Shown one piece after another: positions 31,646 through 38,416 of a DNA stretch of 45,917 bases. This DNA is from a virus. Each line of letters starts with the position of its first letter. Within the stretch, counting starts at the first letter, position 1. The notes under the pieces were generated by a model. That model saw only the letters and a list, made by a program, of their open reading frames with translations, was not told where the DNA came from and ran no database searches. Both the position numbers and the translations under genes were made by a program. The stretch covers positions 1 to 45,917 of the IMG/VR virus record IMGVR_UViG_3300042518_000309; one strand, given 5' to 3'.

Positions 31646-32779
31646 TCAGTGCGTCTGCGCTCCTTCAAACAAAGCATCCAGAATGTCCCGAGCAGGTTGG
31701 CCGTCATACAGCATCTCCTCTGCCCAGGCCAACACATCATCAGTCAGTCGGTTCTTGTTTATCTGACGCTTGGCAATCACCGGGTCTTCAGGGTAGGTGT
31801 GCTCAGCAATCAGGTTGATGAGCGTGTTGTGTCGTCCGTACATGGCGTCGTCGAGCGCCTCTTGCAATTCAATCTCCAGGGTGTACTCGGGAATGAACTT
31901 ACCCTTGACCTCCTTGACGCCCGTGACGTCAGGCACAGCACCCCAGTCGTAGTTGCCCCACTGTGCGCCTGTGTTCCAGCCCCAGTCGTCTGCATCCACC
32001 GCGCTTGGGTCGCGCTCGGTGGGCAGGTTGTCCCAGTTGATCTGAACAACTGCATCGGCCAGCATCTGTAGATACACCACGTCAATAGATTCCTTATCAC
32101 CATGCGCACCGTCATAGCCAATACTGATGTTGGTGCACTCTGAAATCAGACCAGTGAACTCTGCGGTATCGGTATAAACACCTGTGTTGTCTGGTGCGAG
32201 GAACAGTGCGTCATCTGATGCAGTGTTGAGTGCCAACGAAAGCGCCAGGGCAAACGCATCAGAGCAGCAGCGCCCACCGAACTGGTGCGTGATCACGCTG
32301 TCGATACCCTTGCGGTCGAACGCAATGGCGCGGTCGAACTGCAGCAGCGTGGCGTCATCGAAGTCGGCCAGGAACTTCGCACCAATACCGCCGCACTCCT
32401 CGCCTTGGCTGAAGATGTAGTAGCCAGGGATACCGGAATGCATCAGGTGCATCAGCATCGCCACGCCTGCGCCGTCATCTGCACCCAGGCACTGATCCTT
32501 CATGCCTGCGCTCCACTTGGTGTCGGTCTTGTTTATCTTGTTGTCGCCACCGGTGCGGTGCACGGTGTCTACGTGGGCGATGAACAGGGTGCGGTGGTTG
32601 ACGTCGGTGCGGGCATCGACGTGCATATTGCCTGCGGCATCAATGCGGCACTCCAAATCCTCGGGCAGGTTTGCCATCAGCCACAGCAGCAACTCCGCAA
32701 CCTGAGCGGAGCCGTGTGGGCGGCGCAGGGACAGCGCAGCATCGAGGGTCTTGAAAAGCATGGTGTTGGTTTGTGTCAT
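31646..32779 (-). CDS. M20/M28-like zinc aminopeptidase
   Basis: A 377-residue protein; CAGGAGAAAC before ATG 32,779 sets the start. The di-zinc ligand set of the M28/M20 co-catalytic peptidases is visible in order: His69 with HVDT, Asp101 in GADDGAG, the catalytic Glu pair in SQGEECGG (127-128), Asp155 in FDRKG, and His226 in GAHGDKES. The C-terminal 100 residues are acidic and family-unlike. A complete active site suggests an active cytosolic peptidase acting on host or phage peptides. It is unusual in a replication/accessory operon. Confidence 0.75.
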   Translation of the reverse strand: MTQTNTMLFKTLDAALSLRRPHGSAQVAELLLWLMANLPEDLECRIDAAGNMHVDARTDVNHRTLFIAHVDTVHRTGGDNKINKTDTKWSAGMKDQCLGADDGAGVAMLMHLMHSGIPGYYIFSQGEECGGIGAKFLADFDDATLLQFDRAIAFDRKGIDSVITHQFGGRCCSDAFALALSLALNTASDDALFLAPDNTGVYTDTAEFTGLISECTNISIGYDGAHGDKESIDVVYLQMLADAVVQINWDNLPTERDPSAVDADDWGWNTGAQWGNYDWGAVPDVTGVKEVKGKFIPEYTLEIELQEALDDAMYGRHNTLINLIAEHTYPEDPVIAKRQINKNRLTDDVLAWAEEMLYDGQPARDILDALFEGAQTH

Positions 32780-32798
32780 GTTGTTTCTCCTGTGTTGG

Positions 32799-34139
32799 TC
32801 ATTCATCAATGTTGGTTTCTTCAAGCGGCTCGGCCTTGGCCTGTGCTTGCGCAATCAGGTCGGCGTCGTCGTCCTCGTGATACCACTGGCCTTCGATGTA
32901 TACACACTCATCGCGTAGGTCGTAGCAGTCGTTGTACTTGCACACGATGCGGCTGTCATGGTTGGGATACCACTCGCCATCACGCTCGACATACACGCAG
33001 TCGTCGCGTTCTTGGTAGTCACCATCGACGTCACACACGATGTCGTTGTCGTGCAGGAAGCTCTCGTGGTAGTAGTTGCCGTTGACCTCGATTGCGTGGT
33101 CGGTATGGAAGTAGTACTCGTGGCCGTTGCGCCCGTAGCCATACACGAAGCTGTTGTCCGCGCAGTGCTGACAGATGCGGGTGTCCTCGTGATACCCAGC
33201 CCAGGTGCCCTCGTCCTCGTGCATCGAAGCGCCGCAGTGCTCGCACTCCACCGAGCTTGCCTCGTCTGGCTCACCGCTGGTGGTGTTGCAAGTGAACTCG
33301 GCCTCGCTGTCCTCGACGATGTGGAGGAACCTGCCGCCGTCAAGCGCCATGCCTACGCGCACACCCTGCTCTTCACCATCGAGGTAGGGCGCGAGGAACG
33401 ACTCGTGGTAGCCGTTGCGGCGTTCGATGTAAACGAAGCGTGAGCCGTTCCACCCGCTGTCCTTCTCGTAGCCCTGCGCCTTGAGCCACGCTTCGAGTTG
33501 CTCGTCGGCGTGGCTGTAACCACCATTGCGGTCGCGCTTGTACGACCTGACGAACCGCTTGCCCTTGGCATCCTCGCAGCACAGGCAGCGACCGCAGATG
33601 ACGCCGTCAGCTTCACGGCGCAGCGCCAAGTGCCAGCCGTACTTGGGATCGTAGACGCTGTACGGGTGGTTCTCAACAGTCTCATGCTCCCACGACATGC
33701 ACGACTTGGGGCCGTGCTGCACGCCGTGCACGATGTCCTCGACTGTGCGAGCGAAGTACATGTCGGACTTCAGCGGTGAGTGCAGCGCCACGAGATCACG
33801 GACGTAGTGATCAGGCAGCGTAGGGAAGTGGCGCATGATGTAGCGACCCATCGTGGTGAGCACCACCCGGTCGGCCTCGCCTGCCCGCTCGTCACGGGTG
33901 TAGGCAATCTTGAACGGGTCGGACTCGGCTGCGTGCGGCCACTCCAGCAGGAGCAAGTGCCAGTCGGCAGGGCGGCACAGGCGAAGCGAAGCATCCACGA
34001 TGGGGTGCAGCGGGAAGTTGTAGCGTTGACGCTTGAACCAAAGGCGGTGTGAGGCCACCACCCACGATGCGTCAGCGAACACGCTGAGCATCAGATGCTC
34101 GTTGTATTCATCATCGAGCTTTGTCAAGTTGTAAGACAT
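32799..34139 (-). CDS. zinc-ribbon protein with tandem aromatic/acidic repeats
   Basis: A 446-residue protein; TTGGAGG before ATG 34,139 sets the start. Cys182, 185, 187 and 188 form a Cys-rich knot (CGRCLCC). Cys299, 302, 323 and 326 form a zinc ribbon. From about 330 to 425 there are four or five short repeats in which an aromatic-acidic unit ends in a W/Y-Y/H step (HEYYFHTD, NYYHESFLHDND, EWYPNHDSRIV, QWYHEDDDAD), suggesting stacked beta hairpins. I know similar large, unnamed proteins in phages and plasmids but no function. It lies between two terminator-like gaps and may be a separately controlled gene. Confidence 0.6.
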   Translation of the reverse strand: MSYNLTKLDDEYNEHLMLSVFADASWVVASHRLWFKRQRYNFPLHPIVDASLRLCRPADWHLLLLEWPHAAESDPFKIAYTRDERAGEADRVVLTTMGRYIMRHFPTLPDHYVRDLVALHSPLKSDMYFARTVEDIVHGVQHGPKSCMSWEHETVENHPYSVYDPKYGWHLALRREADGVICGRCLCCEDAKGKRFVRSYKRDRNGGYSHADEQLEAWLKAQGYEKDSGWNGSRFVYIERRNGYHESFLAPYLDGEEQGVRVGMALDGGRFLHIVEDSEAEFTCNTTSGEPDEASSVECEHCGASMHEDEGTWAGYHEDTRICQHCADNSFVYGYGRNGHEYYFHTDHAIEVNGNYYHESFLHDNDIVCDVDGDYQERDDCVYVERDGEWYPNHDSRIVCKYNDCYDLRDECVYIEGQWYHEDDDADLIAQAQAKAEPLEETNIDE

Positions 34140-34160
34140 GATTGAAACCTCCAAATGGAA

Positions 34161-34187
34161 GGGAAAGAAAAGGGAGCCGAAGCTCCC
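34161..34187 (-). terminator. UUCG-loop intrinsic terminator
   Basis: On the minus strand GGGAGC-TTCG-GCTCCC is followed by TTTTCTTTCCC: a perfect stem with the stable UUCG loop and a T-rich tail. It lies 22 bases upstream of the ATG at 34,139, so it can attenuate transcription of the zinc-ribbon gene. Confidence 0.8.
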
Positions 34188-34195
34188 CACGAATC

Positions 34196-34213
34196 GGGGA
34201 AGAAACCTTCCCC
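34196..34213. repeat. GGGGAAG-N4-CTTCCCC hairpin, copy 1
   Basis: Perfect 7-bp arms around AAAC, directly after the DUF932 gene stop and just before the UUCG terminator. It is one of six related hairpins at 34.2-38.9 kb. Confidence 0.85.
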
Positions 34214-34219
34214 AAACTT

Positions 34220-35194
34220 TTAGGCGGCAGCGAGTGCCAACTCCACCGCCCGGTTCTTCAGCGCATCACCCGGCCCCCAGAGGGCGGATGCCTTGCGGTT
34301 CTCCTCGTTGTGTGCACGGATATGGTGGTCTGTGTACTCGGTCACGGCGTTGAGCCAGCCCCATGCAGTCTCTTGCGCTGTCTCAAGCATGGCGCCCTTG
34401 GCTGCGCCGTTGAACAACTCCATGACCCGGATGAAGCCACGCGACTCCTTGACTGCATCGGCATCCCTCGTGCCAGTGCGGAACAGGTGCACCGTCATGT
34501 CCTCGGCCAGGGTGCGGGACACCTTGATGCCCGACAACAGGCGTGCTGTTTCGAGGAATGCTTTGAATTCCTCGTTGGCGTTCTCCATCACGCCACGCAC
34601 ATCGTCAGGCTTGAACTCCGAGCGATGGGTCACCCGCACTGCAGCGACCGAACCACTGCGTGCCATGCGCAGCGTGTTGTCGCACACCGCACGAACGGCA
34701 GTCCACCTAGCCTCAGTTGCCAGCGATCCATCTGCACTGGTGGAGAGCAGGGCGTAGGGTGATACCTTGTCCGAGTACCCATCGACGCACACGCCATCGG
34801 CGATCTTGGCGGTGGCGAAGTACCGCTTGCCACCGAACAAAACCCCAGCACTTTCAATCGTCATGCCACCTGCCTGCGCCCAGTCACGGAAGAACTCCAG
34901 CACCTCACGGGGTTGAACGACTTTATAAGAATCACTGACCACGCCAAGCGCATCCTTGGTGTCGCTGCGGAACAGCACCACCTTGTCCTTGACGACCTTC
35001 ATCTGGTCGGCGTTCTGTCCACGCTCGGTGGCGTAGCGGACATAGCCACGCTGCACCTCGTAGTCCATGCCTGCGGCGGTCTGCCACTCCTCGACGCTCT
35101 GTCCTGCTGGCATCAACTGCCCCAGGCCGTGCCACTCACGCTGGGTGGAGGCGTACTGAGCAACGCCGTTCTTGATCATGATTTGATGAGCCAT
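34220..35194 (-). CDS. DUF932 family protein
   Basis: A 324-residue protein with TAGGAGAAAC leader. The N-terminus (REWHGLGQLMP), the middle (LGVVSDSYKVVQPREVLEFF) and the C-terminal pattern NTLRMA...HRS...FLETARLLSG with TAWGWLNAVTEYTDHH are typical of DUF932 phage/plasmid-like proteins. Members are abundant in phages and plasmids; the biochemical role is not settled. It is preceded by a 129-base control region and followed by two hairpins. Confidence 0.85.
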   Translation of the reverse strand: MAHQIMIKNGVAQYASTQREWHGLGQLMPAGQSVEEWQTAAGMDYEVQRGYVRYATERGQNADQMKVVKDKVVLFRSDTKDALGVVSDSYKVVQPREVLEFFRDWAQAGGMTIESAGVLFGGKRYFATAKIADGVCVDGYSDKVSPYALLSTSADGSLATEARWTAVRAVCDNTLRMARSGSVAAVRVTHRSEFKPDDVRGVMENANEEFKAFLETARLLSGIKVSRTLAEDMTVHLFRTGTRDADAVKESRGFIRVMELFNGAAKGAMLETAQETAWGWLNAVTEYTDHHIRAHNEENRKASALWGPGDALKNRAVELALAAA

Positions 35195-35241
35195 TTGGTT
35201 TCTCCTAGTTGAGATGCCGCTGAACCGCAGCGGCCACGGGT

Positions 35242-35269
35242 TGTCCAGAAGTGGACAGTGTATACCCTT
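35242..35269. promoter_or_regulatory. candidate operator: TGTCCA dyad plus shared 18-bp motif (copy B)
   Basis: TGTCCA-GAAG-TGGACA is a perfect dyad (35,242-35,257). It runs into TGGACAGTGTATACCCTT (35,252-35,269), which matches 16 of 18 bases with the site at 21,990-22,007. It lies 48-75 bases upstream of the DUF932 start, where a repressor or activator would act. Confidence 0.5.
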
Positions 35270-35286
35270 CCCGTACTTGTGGGAAG
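35267..35286. repeat. CTTCCC-N8-GGGAAG inverted repeat
   Basis: Six-base arms related to the GGGGAAG hairpin family but in the opposite order, in the same gap as operator copy B. It could form a hairpin at the start of the DUF932 leader transcript. Confidence 0.45.
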
Positions 35287-35296
35287 TATCGGGCTG

Positions 35297-35321
35297 AAAA
35301 AAATGGGGAAGAAATCTTCCC
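35297..35321 (-). terminator. intrinsic terminator, GGGGAAG family copy 2
   Basis: GGGAAG-AAAT-CTTCCC with eight T on the minus strand directly after the stem, two bases beyond the stop of the 69-residue gene. It is a textbook Rho-independent terminator that separates the DUF932 gene from the small genes before it. Confidence 0.8.
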
Positions 35322-35323
35322 GG

Positions 35324-35533
35324 TCACTGAACGGTGTGGCGCACATACCCATACCGGTTCAGCACGCGCTTGGCTGCGTCGTATGCGTCCTGTCGGGTGG
35401 GTCTGATGACCACCATCGGAGCACCGGGCGCGATGCGTGAACCTCGGTAGTGCAGGTGTGCACGCCAGTGCCCATCCGCTTCGTGGCTCAGGCCAATCGT
35501 GGCCAGCGCCAGGGTGATGCCGCTTCTACTCAT
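35324..35533 (-). CDS. small hypothetical protein
   Basis: A 69-residue protein starting at 35,533, with GGAGG upstream and an ATGA overlap with the previous stop. Contains GHWRAHLHYRGSRIAPGAPM and ends with RQDAYDAAKRVLNRYGYV, a strand-helix pattern. It ends beside a strong terminator. Not recognised. Confidence 0.65.
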   Translation of the reverse strand: MSRSGITLALATIGLSHEADGHWRAHLHYRGSRIAPGAPMVVIRPTRQDAYDAAKRVLNRYGYVRHTVQ

Positions 35534-35733
35534 GCCATCACCTCCATCGTCTTGACCCACACCTCAGCCATTGCCTCGGCCTCCTCACGGGTATCGTAGC
35601 GGGTGGTGTTGAGTTCCACCCCGTTGAGACTGACCATCACATAGTAGCCCCAGGTCGTCTCGCTTGCGTTGAAGCACACAGCGGCGGCAAGCCTGCCGTC
35701 ATCTGTGGTGTAGATGTCTTCGTCTTTCTTCAT
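35530..35733 (-). CDS. small hypothetical protein
   Basis: A 67-residue protein starting at 35,733 with GGGAG upstream. A beta-hairpin part (WGYYVMVSLNGVELNTTRYD) is followed by a helix TREEAEAMAEVWVKTMEV, a layout common among small phage proteins. It overlaps neighbours by four bases on both sides. Confidence 0.65.
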   Translation of the reverse strand: MKKDEDIYTTDDGRLAAAVCFNASETTWGYYVMVSLNGVELNTTRYDTREEAEAMAEVWVKTMEVMA

Positions 35734-35915
35734 ACCGTCTCCCTTCTCGCTTGGTTGTACGCCCGTAGGAACAGGTCGTGGAATGCATCCATCAGGATGC
35801 GCTTGTTGCCCGAGTCGGCTACGCGCCACAGCGCGGCCAGTCGTTGGTTGAACCCACCGCCGTAGCGGTCGAAGTGGGCGCAGGCTATGTGCACCATCTC
35901 CTCATCTAGTTTCAT
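35730..35915 (-). CDS. small hypothetical protein
   Basis: A 61-residue helical protein (MKLDEEMVHIACAHFDRYGG, then RLAALWRVADSGNKRILMDA). AAGGA lies nine bases upstream of the ATG at 35,915, which overlaps the preceding stop. Longer in-frame starts run through the upstream gene and are rejected. Function unknown. Confidence 0.6.
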   Translation of the reverse strand: MKLDEEMVHIACAHFDRYGGGFNQRLAALWRVADSGNKRILMDAFHDLFLRAYNQARRETV

Positions 35916-36331
35916 GCTGCCATTCCTTGTGGTTGGTTGGGGGTGTAGTTCATGCCCATGAACCCGGACATGTACTGGTGTGGCTCGGGGCCGAAGCGGA
36001 ACCCGATGTAGCGGTAGCTGCCATCCTCTCGCTTGCCGCAGGCGTAGAAGAACCCTTGCGGGTCTTGCGTCCTGCATAGGAACGCATTGCGTGCCCACAC
36101 CGCACGCATCTGCTCCACCTCCTTCTGCAGTCGCTCGATCTTTGCCACTGCGCGGTCGATGTTGCGCGTCTCCTCTGCGCGGATGGCGGCGCTCTCACCC
36201 TTGAGGTAGTCCGGGTATGCGCTGTTGAGCAGCGTCAGCATCTCAATGTCGGTGAGCAGCACCGAGTCGGGCCACTCCTGCATCTGCACTGCAACCAGTG
36301 CCGGGTCGAGCGTCTTCGTGTTGTCGTTCAC
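35912..36331 (-). CDS. hypothetical coiled-coil protein
   Basis: A 139-residue protein whose GTG start at 36,331 overlaps the upstream stop (GTGA) and has GAGGAG upstream. A helical, charged middle (about 60-85) is followed by LCRTQDPQGFFYACGKREDG and a C-terminal GFRFGPEPHQYMSGFMGMN segment that looks beta-rich. Not recognised. Confidence 0.65.
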   Translation of the reverse strand: MNDNTKTLDPALVAVQMQEWPDSVLLTDIEMLTLLNSAYPDYLKGESAAIRAEETRNIDRAVAKIERLQKEVEQMRAVWARNAFLCRTQDPQGFFYACGKREDGSYRYIGFRFGPEPHQYMSGFMGMNYTPNQPQGMAA

Positions 36332-36507
36332 TTGGCTTCTCCTCTCAAGTTGTAGATCAGGTTGTTCAGTCGGTGAAGTGCCGCCTCGTTGAAGTTGGTG
36401 CACTGCTCCCACTTGGTGCTGTCCTGCATGAACTCTGCGCTTTGGCGCACTAGCGCCTCGATGATGTGCAGTTGGTACAGCAGTTCTTCTTTCTCGGGTG
36501 TTGTCAT
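36328..36507 (-). CDS. small hypothetical helical protein
   Basis: A 59-residue protein, MTTPEKEELLYQLHIIEALV and on, entirely helical. AAGGA lies about nine bases before the ATG at 36,507, which overlaps the upstream stop by four bases. Not recognised. Confidence 0.6.
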   Translation of the reverse strand: MTTPEKEELLYQLHIIEALVRQSAEFMQDSTKWEQCTNFNEAALHRLNNLIYNLRGEAK

Positions 36508-36767
36508 GCTGTTGCTCCTTCCTTCTGTTGAACTACCCGGCCACGCTTGTCGAACTCGACCTGGGCCAGGACGAAACAGCCCTTGACTTGGGGTTGGTAG
36601 AAGTTGATCTCGTAGCTGCTGGTCTTGGGGCATGGCACATACCACACCCAGTAGGTTGCCTTCTGCTTGTCCATGTACTTCATGGCCTCGTGTAGGTCTT
36701 CGCTTGCGTACCACCGGAACACGGAGGTGAGCAGGAAGTGGAAGGTGGGTTGCTTGTGTTTGATCAT
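36504..36767 (-). CDS. small hypothetical protein
   Basis: An 87-residue protein with AAGGAGG upstream. Aromatic-rich (FHFLLTSVFRWYASEDLHEA; YWVWYVPCP; YEINFYQPQV), with a strand-helix-strand feel. It ends VVQQKEGATA. No family recognised. Confidence 0.65.
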   Translation of the reverse strand: MIKHKQPTFHFLLTSVFRWYASEDLHEAMKYMDKQKATYWVWYVPCPKTSSYEINFYQPQVKGCFVLAQVEFDKRGRVVQQKEGATA

Positions 36768-36770
36768 GGG

Positions 36771-37043
36771 TCATTCCTCCTTCAGGTTGATGTCTACAAA
36801 CATACCGTCCTCGCCCCAGGGATCGACGGGTACTTCGGCGTTGATGGTGTAGTGCACGCCATCGAGCCACACATGCACCTCAGCATCGGGGTTGACGCCC
36901 TGCGCTTGCAAGGCTGCGATCAGGTCTTTGACTTTCATGGGCGATCTCTTCTGCCTCAGCGCGGCTATCTGTGCCTCGAATATCTCGATGAGTTCGCTTG
37001 CGCTCTTGCCTGCGTAGTCGGGTTTGTTTAGGTTCATGGGCAT
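36771..37043 (-). CDS. small hypothetical protein
   Basis: A 90-residue protein with AGGAGG upstream; a second ATG two codons in is an alternative. A helix (SASELIEIFEAQIAALRQKR) is followed by MKVKDLIAALQAQGVNPDAE and VHVWLDGVHYTIN, a pattern I have seen in small phage proteins that read as helix plus beta sandwich. Its ribosome binding site directly follows hairpin copy 3. Confidence 0.65.
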   Translation of the reverse strand: MPMNLNKPDYAGKSASELIEIFEAQIAALRQKRSPMKVKDLIAALQAQGVNPDAEVHVWLDGVHYTINAEVPVDPWGEDGMFVDINLKEE

Positions 37044-37057
37044 GGTGTAGTCCTCCT

Positions 37058-37075
37058 GGGGAAGGTTTCTTCCCC
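37058..37075. repeat. GGGGAAG-N4-CTTCCCC hairpin, copy 3 (inverted)
   Basis: Perfect 7-bp arms; the loop reads GTTT on the plus strand, so this copy is inverted relative to the other five. It fills the gap between the 218-residue gene stop and the next gene's AGGAGG site. Confidence 0.85.
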
Positions 37076-37076
37076 G

Positions 37077-37733
37077 TTACTGCTGCCAGAAAAGAAACCA
37101 CGGGTCGCGGGCAGCACTTCGCTTGCCGTGGATGGGTGTGCACTGGGTGTACAGGTATTTGAGACGGGTTAATTCCTCCGGTGTTATGTAGGTCAGGGGA
37201 TTGGCGTCCTCCATCGTGGGTTTTATTGGCGTGCCCTTGAGTTTTGATTTGGGCGCGGCGGTATCTCTTATGTGTTTTAGAAGGCTTGCGTAGTATTTGT
37301 AGAAGGCTACATACGGTTGGTATTCGGCCTTGTTTTTATCCACCATCGACCTGTGACGCAGGTAGGTGTTGCTTGCCCATGCGAACTCGTCACGCACAGC
37401 GTTGAGCAGGGCAGCGTTCCAGTTCTCGCGCCGGGTTCTTGAGTGGGCTGCGTAGGCTCGGTCAGGCAAGACGCTGTTCTTGAAGTGCTCGCGTTCTCGC
37501 CTGTCGATGGCGTCGAGGTAGGCAGGCGACACCTTGGTGTGTGAGGTTGAGCGGGCGTTGATGCGTTCGCGTTTGGTCATCTCCTTGTAGGGTTTGGGTG
37601 GGATGCACGCATTGCAGGAGTCTTCGAGGCGCAGCTTGAGCCTTGACCAGCGCCGGAACAGGCGCAGGGGTAGGTCGCGTGAGCACAGCGTGCAGCGGCG
37701 TGTGGCAAGGGGTTTGGTGGTGTTGGATGGCAT
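37077..37733 (-). CDS. Cys4 zinc-finger phage protein
   Basis: A 218-residue protein. Cys14, 17, 40 and 43 form a CxxC-N22-CxxC zinc site (CTLCSRDLPLRLF ... DSCNAC) of the kind found in HNH-type and unnamed phage proteins. The rest is helical and basic (YKEMTKRERINARSTSH; RTRRENWNAALLNAVRDEFA). No His-Asn catalytic pair is obvious. Directly upstream lies the hexamer array at 37,761-38,054, so it could act at or be controlled by that region. Confidence 0.6.
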   Translation of the reverse strand: MPSNTTKPLATRRCTLCSRDLPLRLFRRWSRLKLRLEDSCNACIPPKPYKEMTKRERINARSTSHTKVSPAYLDAIDRREREHFKNSVLPDRAYAAHSRTRRENWNAALLNAVRDEFAWASNTYLRHRSMVDKNKAEYQPYVAFYKYYASLLKHIRDTAAPKSKLKGTPIKPTMEDANPLTYITPEELTRLKYLYTQCTPIHGKRSAARDPWFLFWQQ

Positions 37734-37760
37734 GGTAGTGTCAGCTTGGTGTAAGGGTTC

Positions 37761-38054
37761 GGGTAGCTACCCACCTACTCACAAGGTACGGGCGAGACAT
37801 TGGGTAGTGTAAGTCATTGATGCGGCTCACGAAGTTGGGCAGCTACCCAACTACCCAGAATTTGGGGCAAGCACAGATGGCAAAGTTTTTTAAGAAAGAA
37901 AAAGCTGGCGTGCTTGGGTGAACAACAACAAATCTTTTTGGTGTACCTCTATATATATGGGTAGTTGGGTAGTAGTAGTAGTAGTTCATACAAATCAACA
38001 GCTTACGCTACCCAATGTTGCGCCCGTAGGTAGTGAGGAGGTGGGTAGCTACCC
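37761..38054. other. GGGTAG/CTACCC iteron-like array, candidate origin or operator cluster
   Basis: Ten exact GGGTAG or CTACCC hexamers lie in 294 bases (37761, 37767, 37802, 37843, 37851, 37959, 37967, 38008, 38043, 38049). Two copies of the perfect palindrome GGGTAGCTACCC mark the two ends, and GGGCAGCTACCC lies at 37,837. A 15-bp perfect inverted repeat, CTACCCAACTACCCA (37,843) and its complement (37,958-37,972), flanks 100 bp with AT-rich tracts, and (TAG)5 follows. The 381-base gap (37,734-38,114) holds no convincing gene. Confidence 0.8.
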
Positions 38055-38089
38055 AAAACCGAGGGTAAACCCTGACAAAAGTTGGACAC

Positions 38090-38107
38090 GGGGAAGAAAC
38101 CTTCCCC
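38090..38107. repeat. GGGGAAG-N4-CTTCCCC hairpin, copy 4
   Basis: Perfect 7-bp arms around AAAC, seven bases beyond the stop of the 65-residue gene and at the edge of the hexamer array. Only a weak T-rich stretch follows on the minus strand. Confidence 0.85.
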
Positions 38108-38114
38108 GATCCGG

Positions 38115-38312
38115 TCAGCGACGGCCTTTCAGGGGCAGAGATGACAGGCGCACCTCTTGCCAAGTCTCGTAACGCTCGGCGTTGTCGAGGATGCGTTGCT
38201 TGCGGTGGTGCTCTTCGCTCCTACGGACGCAGTCCGCTCGTAGCTCGGCTAGGCGGGCTTTGATGTGGGGCGGGCAGTTGGAGCCGAGACGCAGGTTGAG
38301 TTGCTTGGACAT
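38115..38312 (-). CDS. small basic hypothetical protein
   Basis: A 65-residue protein; TTTGGAGG before ATG 38,312 sets the start. Strongly basic and helical (PPHIKARLAELRADCVRRSE, HHRKQRILDNAERYETWQEV). The leader resembles those of the 136-residue and zinc-ribbon genes. Possibly nucleic-acid-binding; not recognised. Confidence 0.6.
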   Translation of the reverse strand: MSKQLNLRLGSNCPPHIKARLAELRADCVRRSEEHHRKQRILDNAERYETWQEVRLSSLPLKGRR

Positions 38313-38395
38313 GGGAAACCTCCAAAGTAAAAGAGTTCGCGTGGCGAACGGAAATAACCGCAACCCCCTCGCGCAGAGGGAGTGCGGCAGGAATC

Positions 38396-38412
38396 GGGGA
38401 AGAAATCTTCCC
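38396..38412. repeat. GGGGAAG-N4-CTTCCC hairpin, copy 5
   Basis: Six-pair stem around AAAT, four bases beyond the stop of the 136-residue gene. A second short stem (CCCTC-N5-GAGGG) follows toward the next gene in the same 104-base gap. Confidence 0.75.
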
Positions 38413-38416
38413 AGGA

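Noticed and set aside
35241-35266. Rightward sigma-70 promoter reading TTGTCC...TATACC
   Set aside because: Spacing is only 14 bases and no plus-strand gene follows; the dyad fits an operator better.
37843-37989. 48-codon minus-strand frame through the hexamer array (starts MNYYYYY)
   Set aside because: No ribosome binding site, and the Tyr run only reflects the (TAG)5 repeat; the DNA repeats explain the sequence better.
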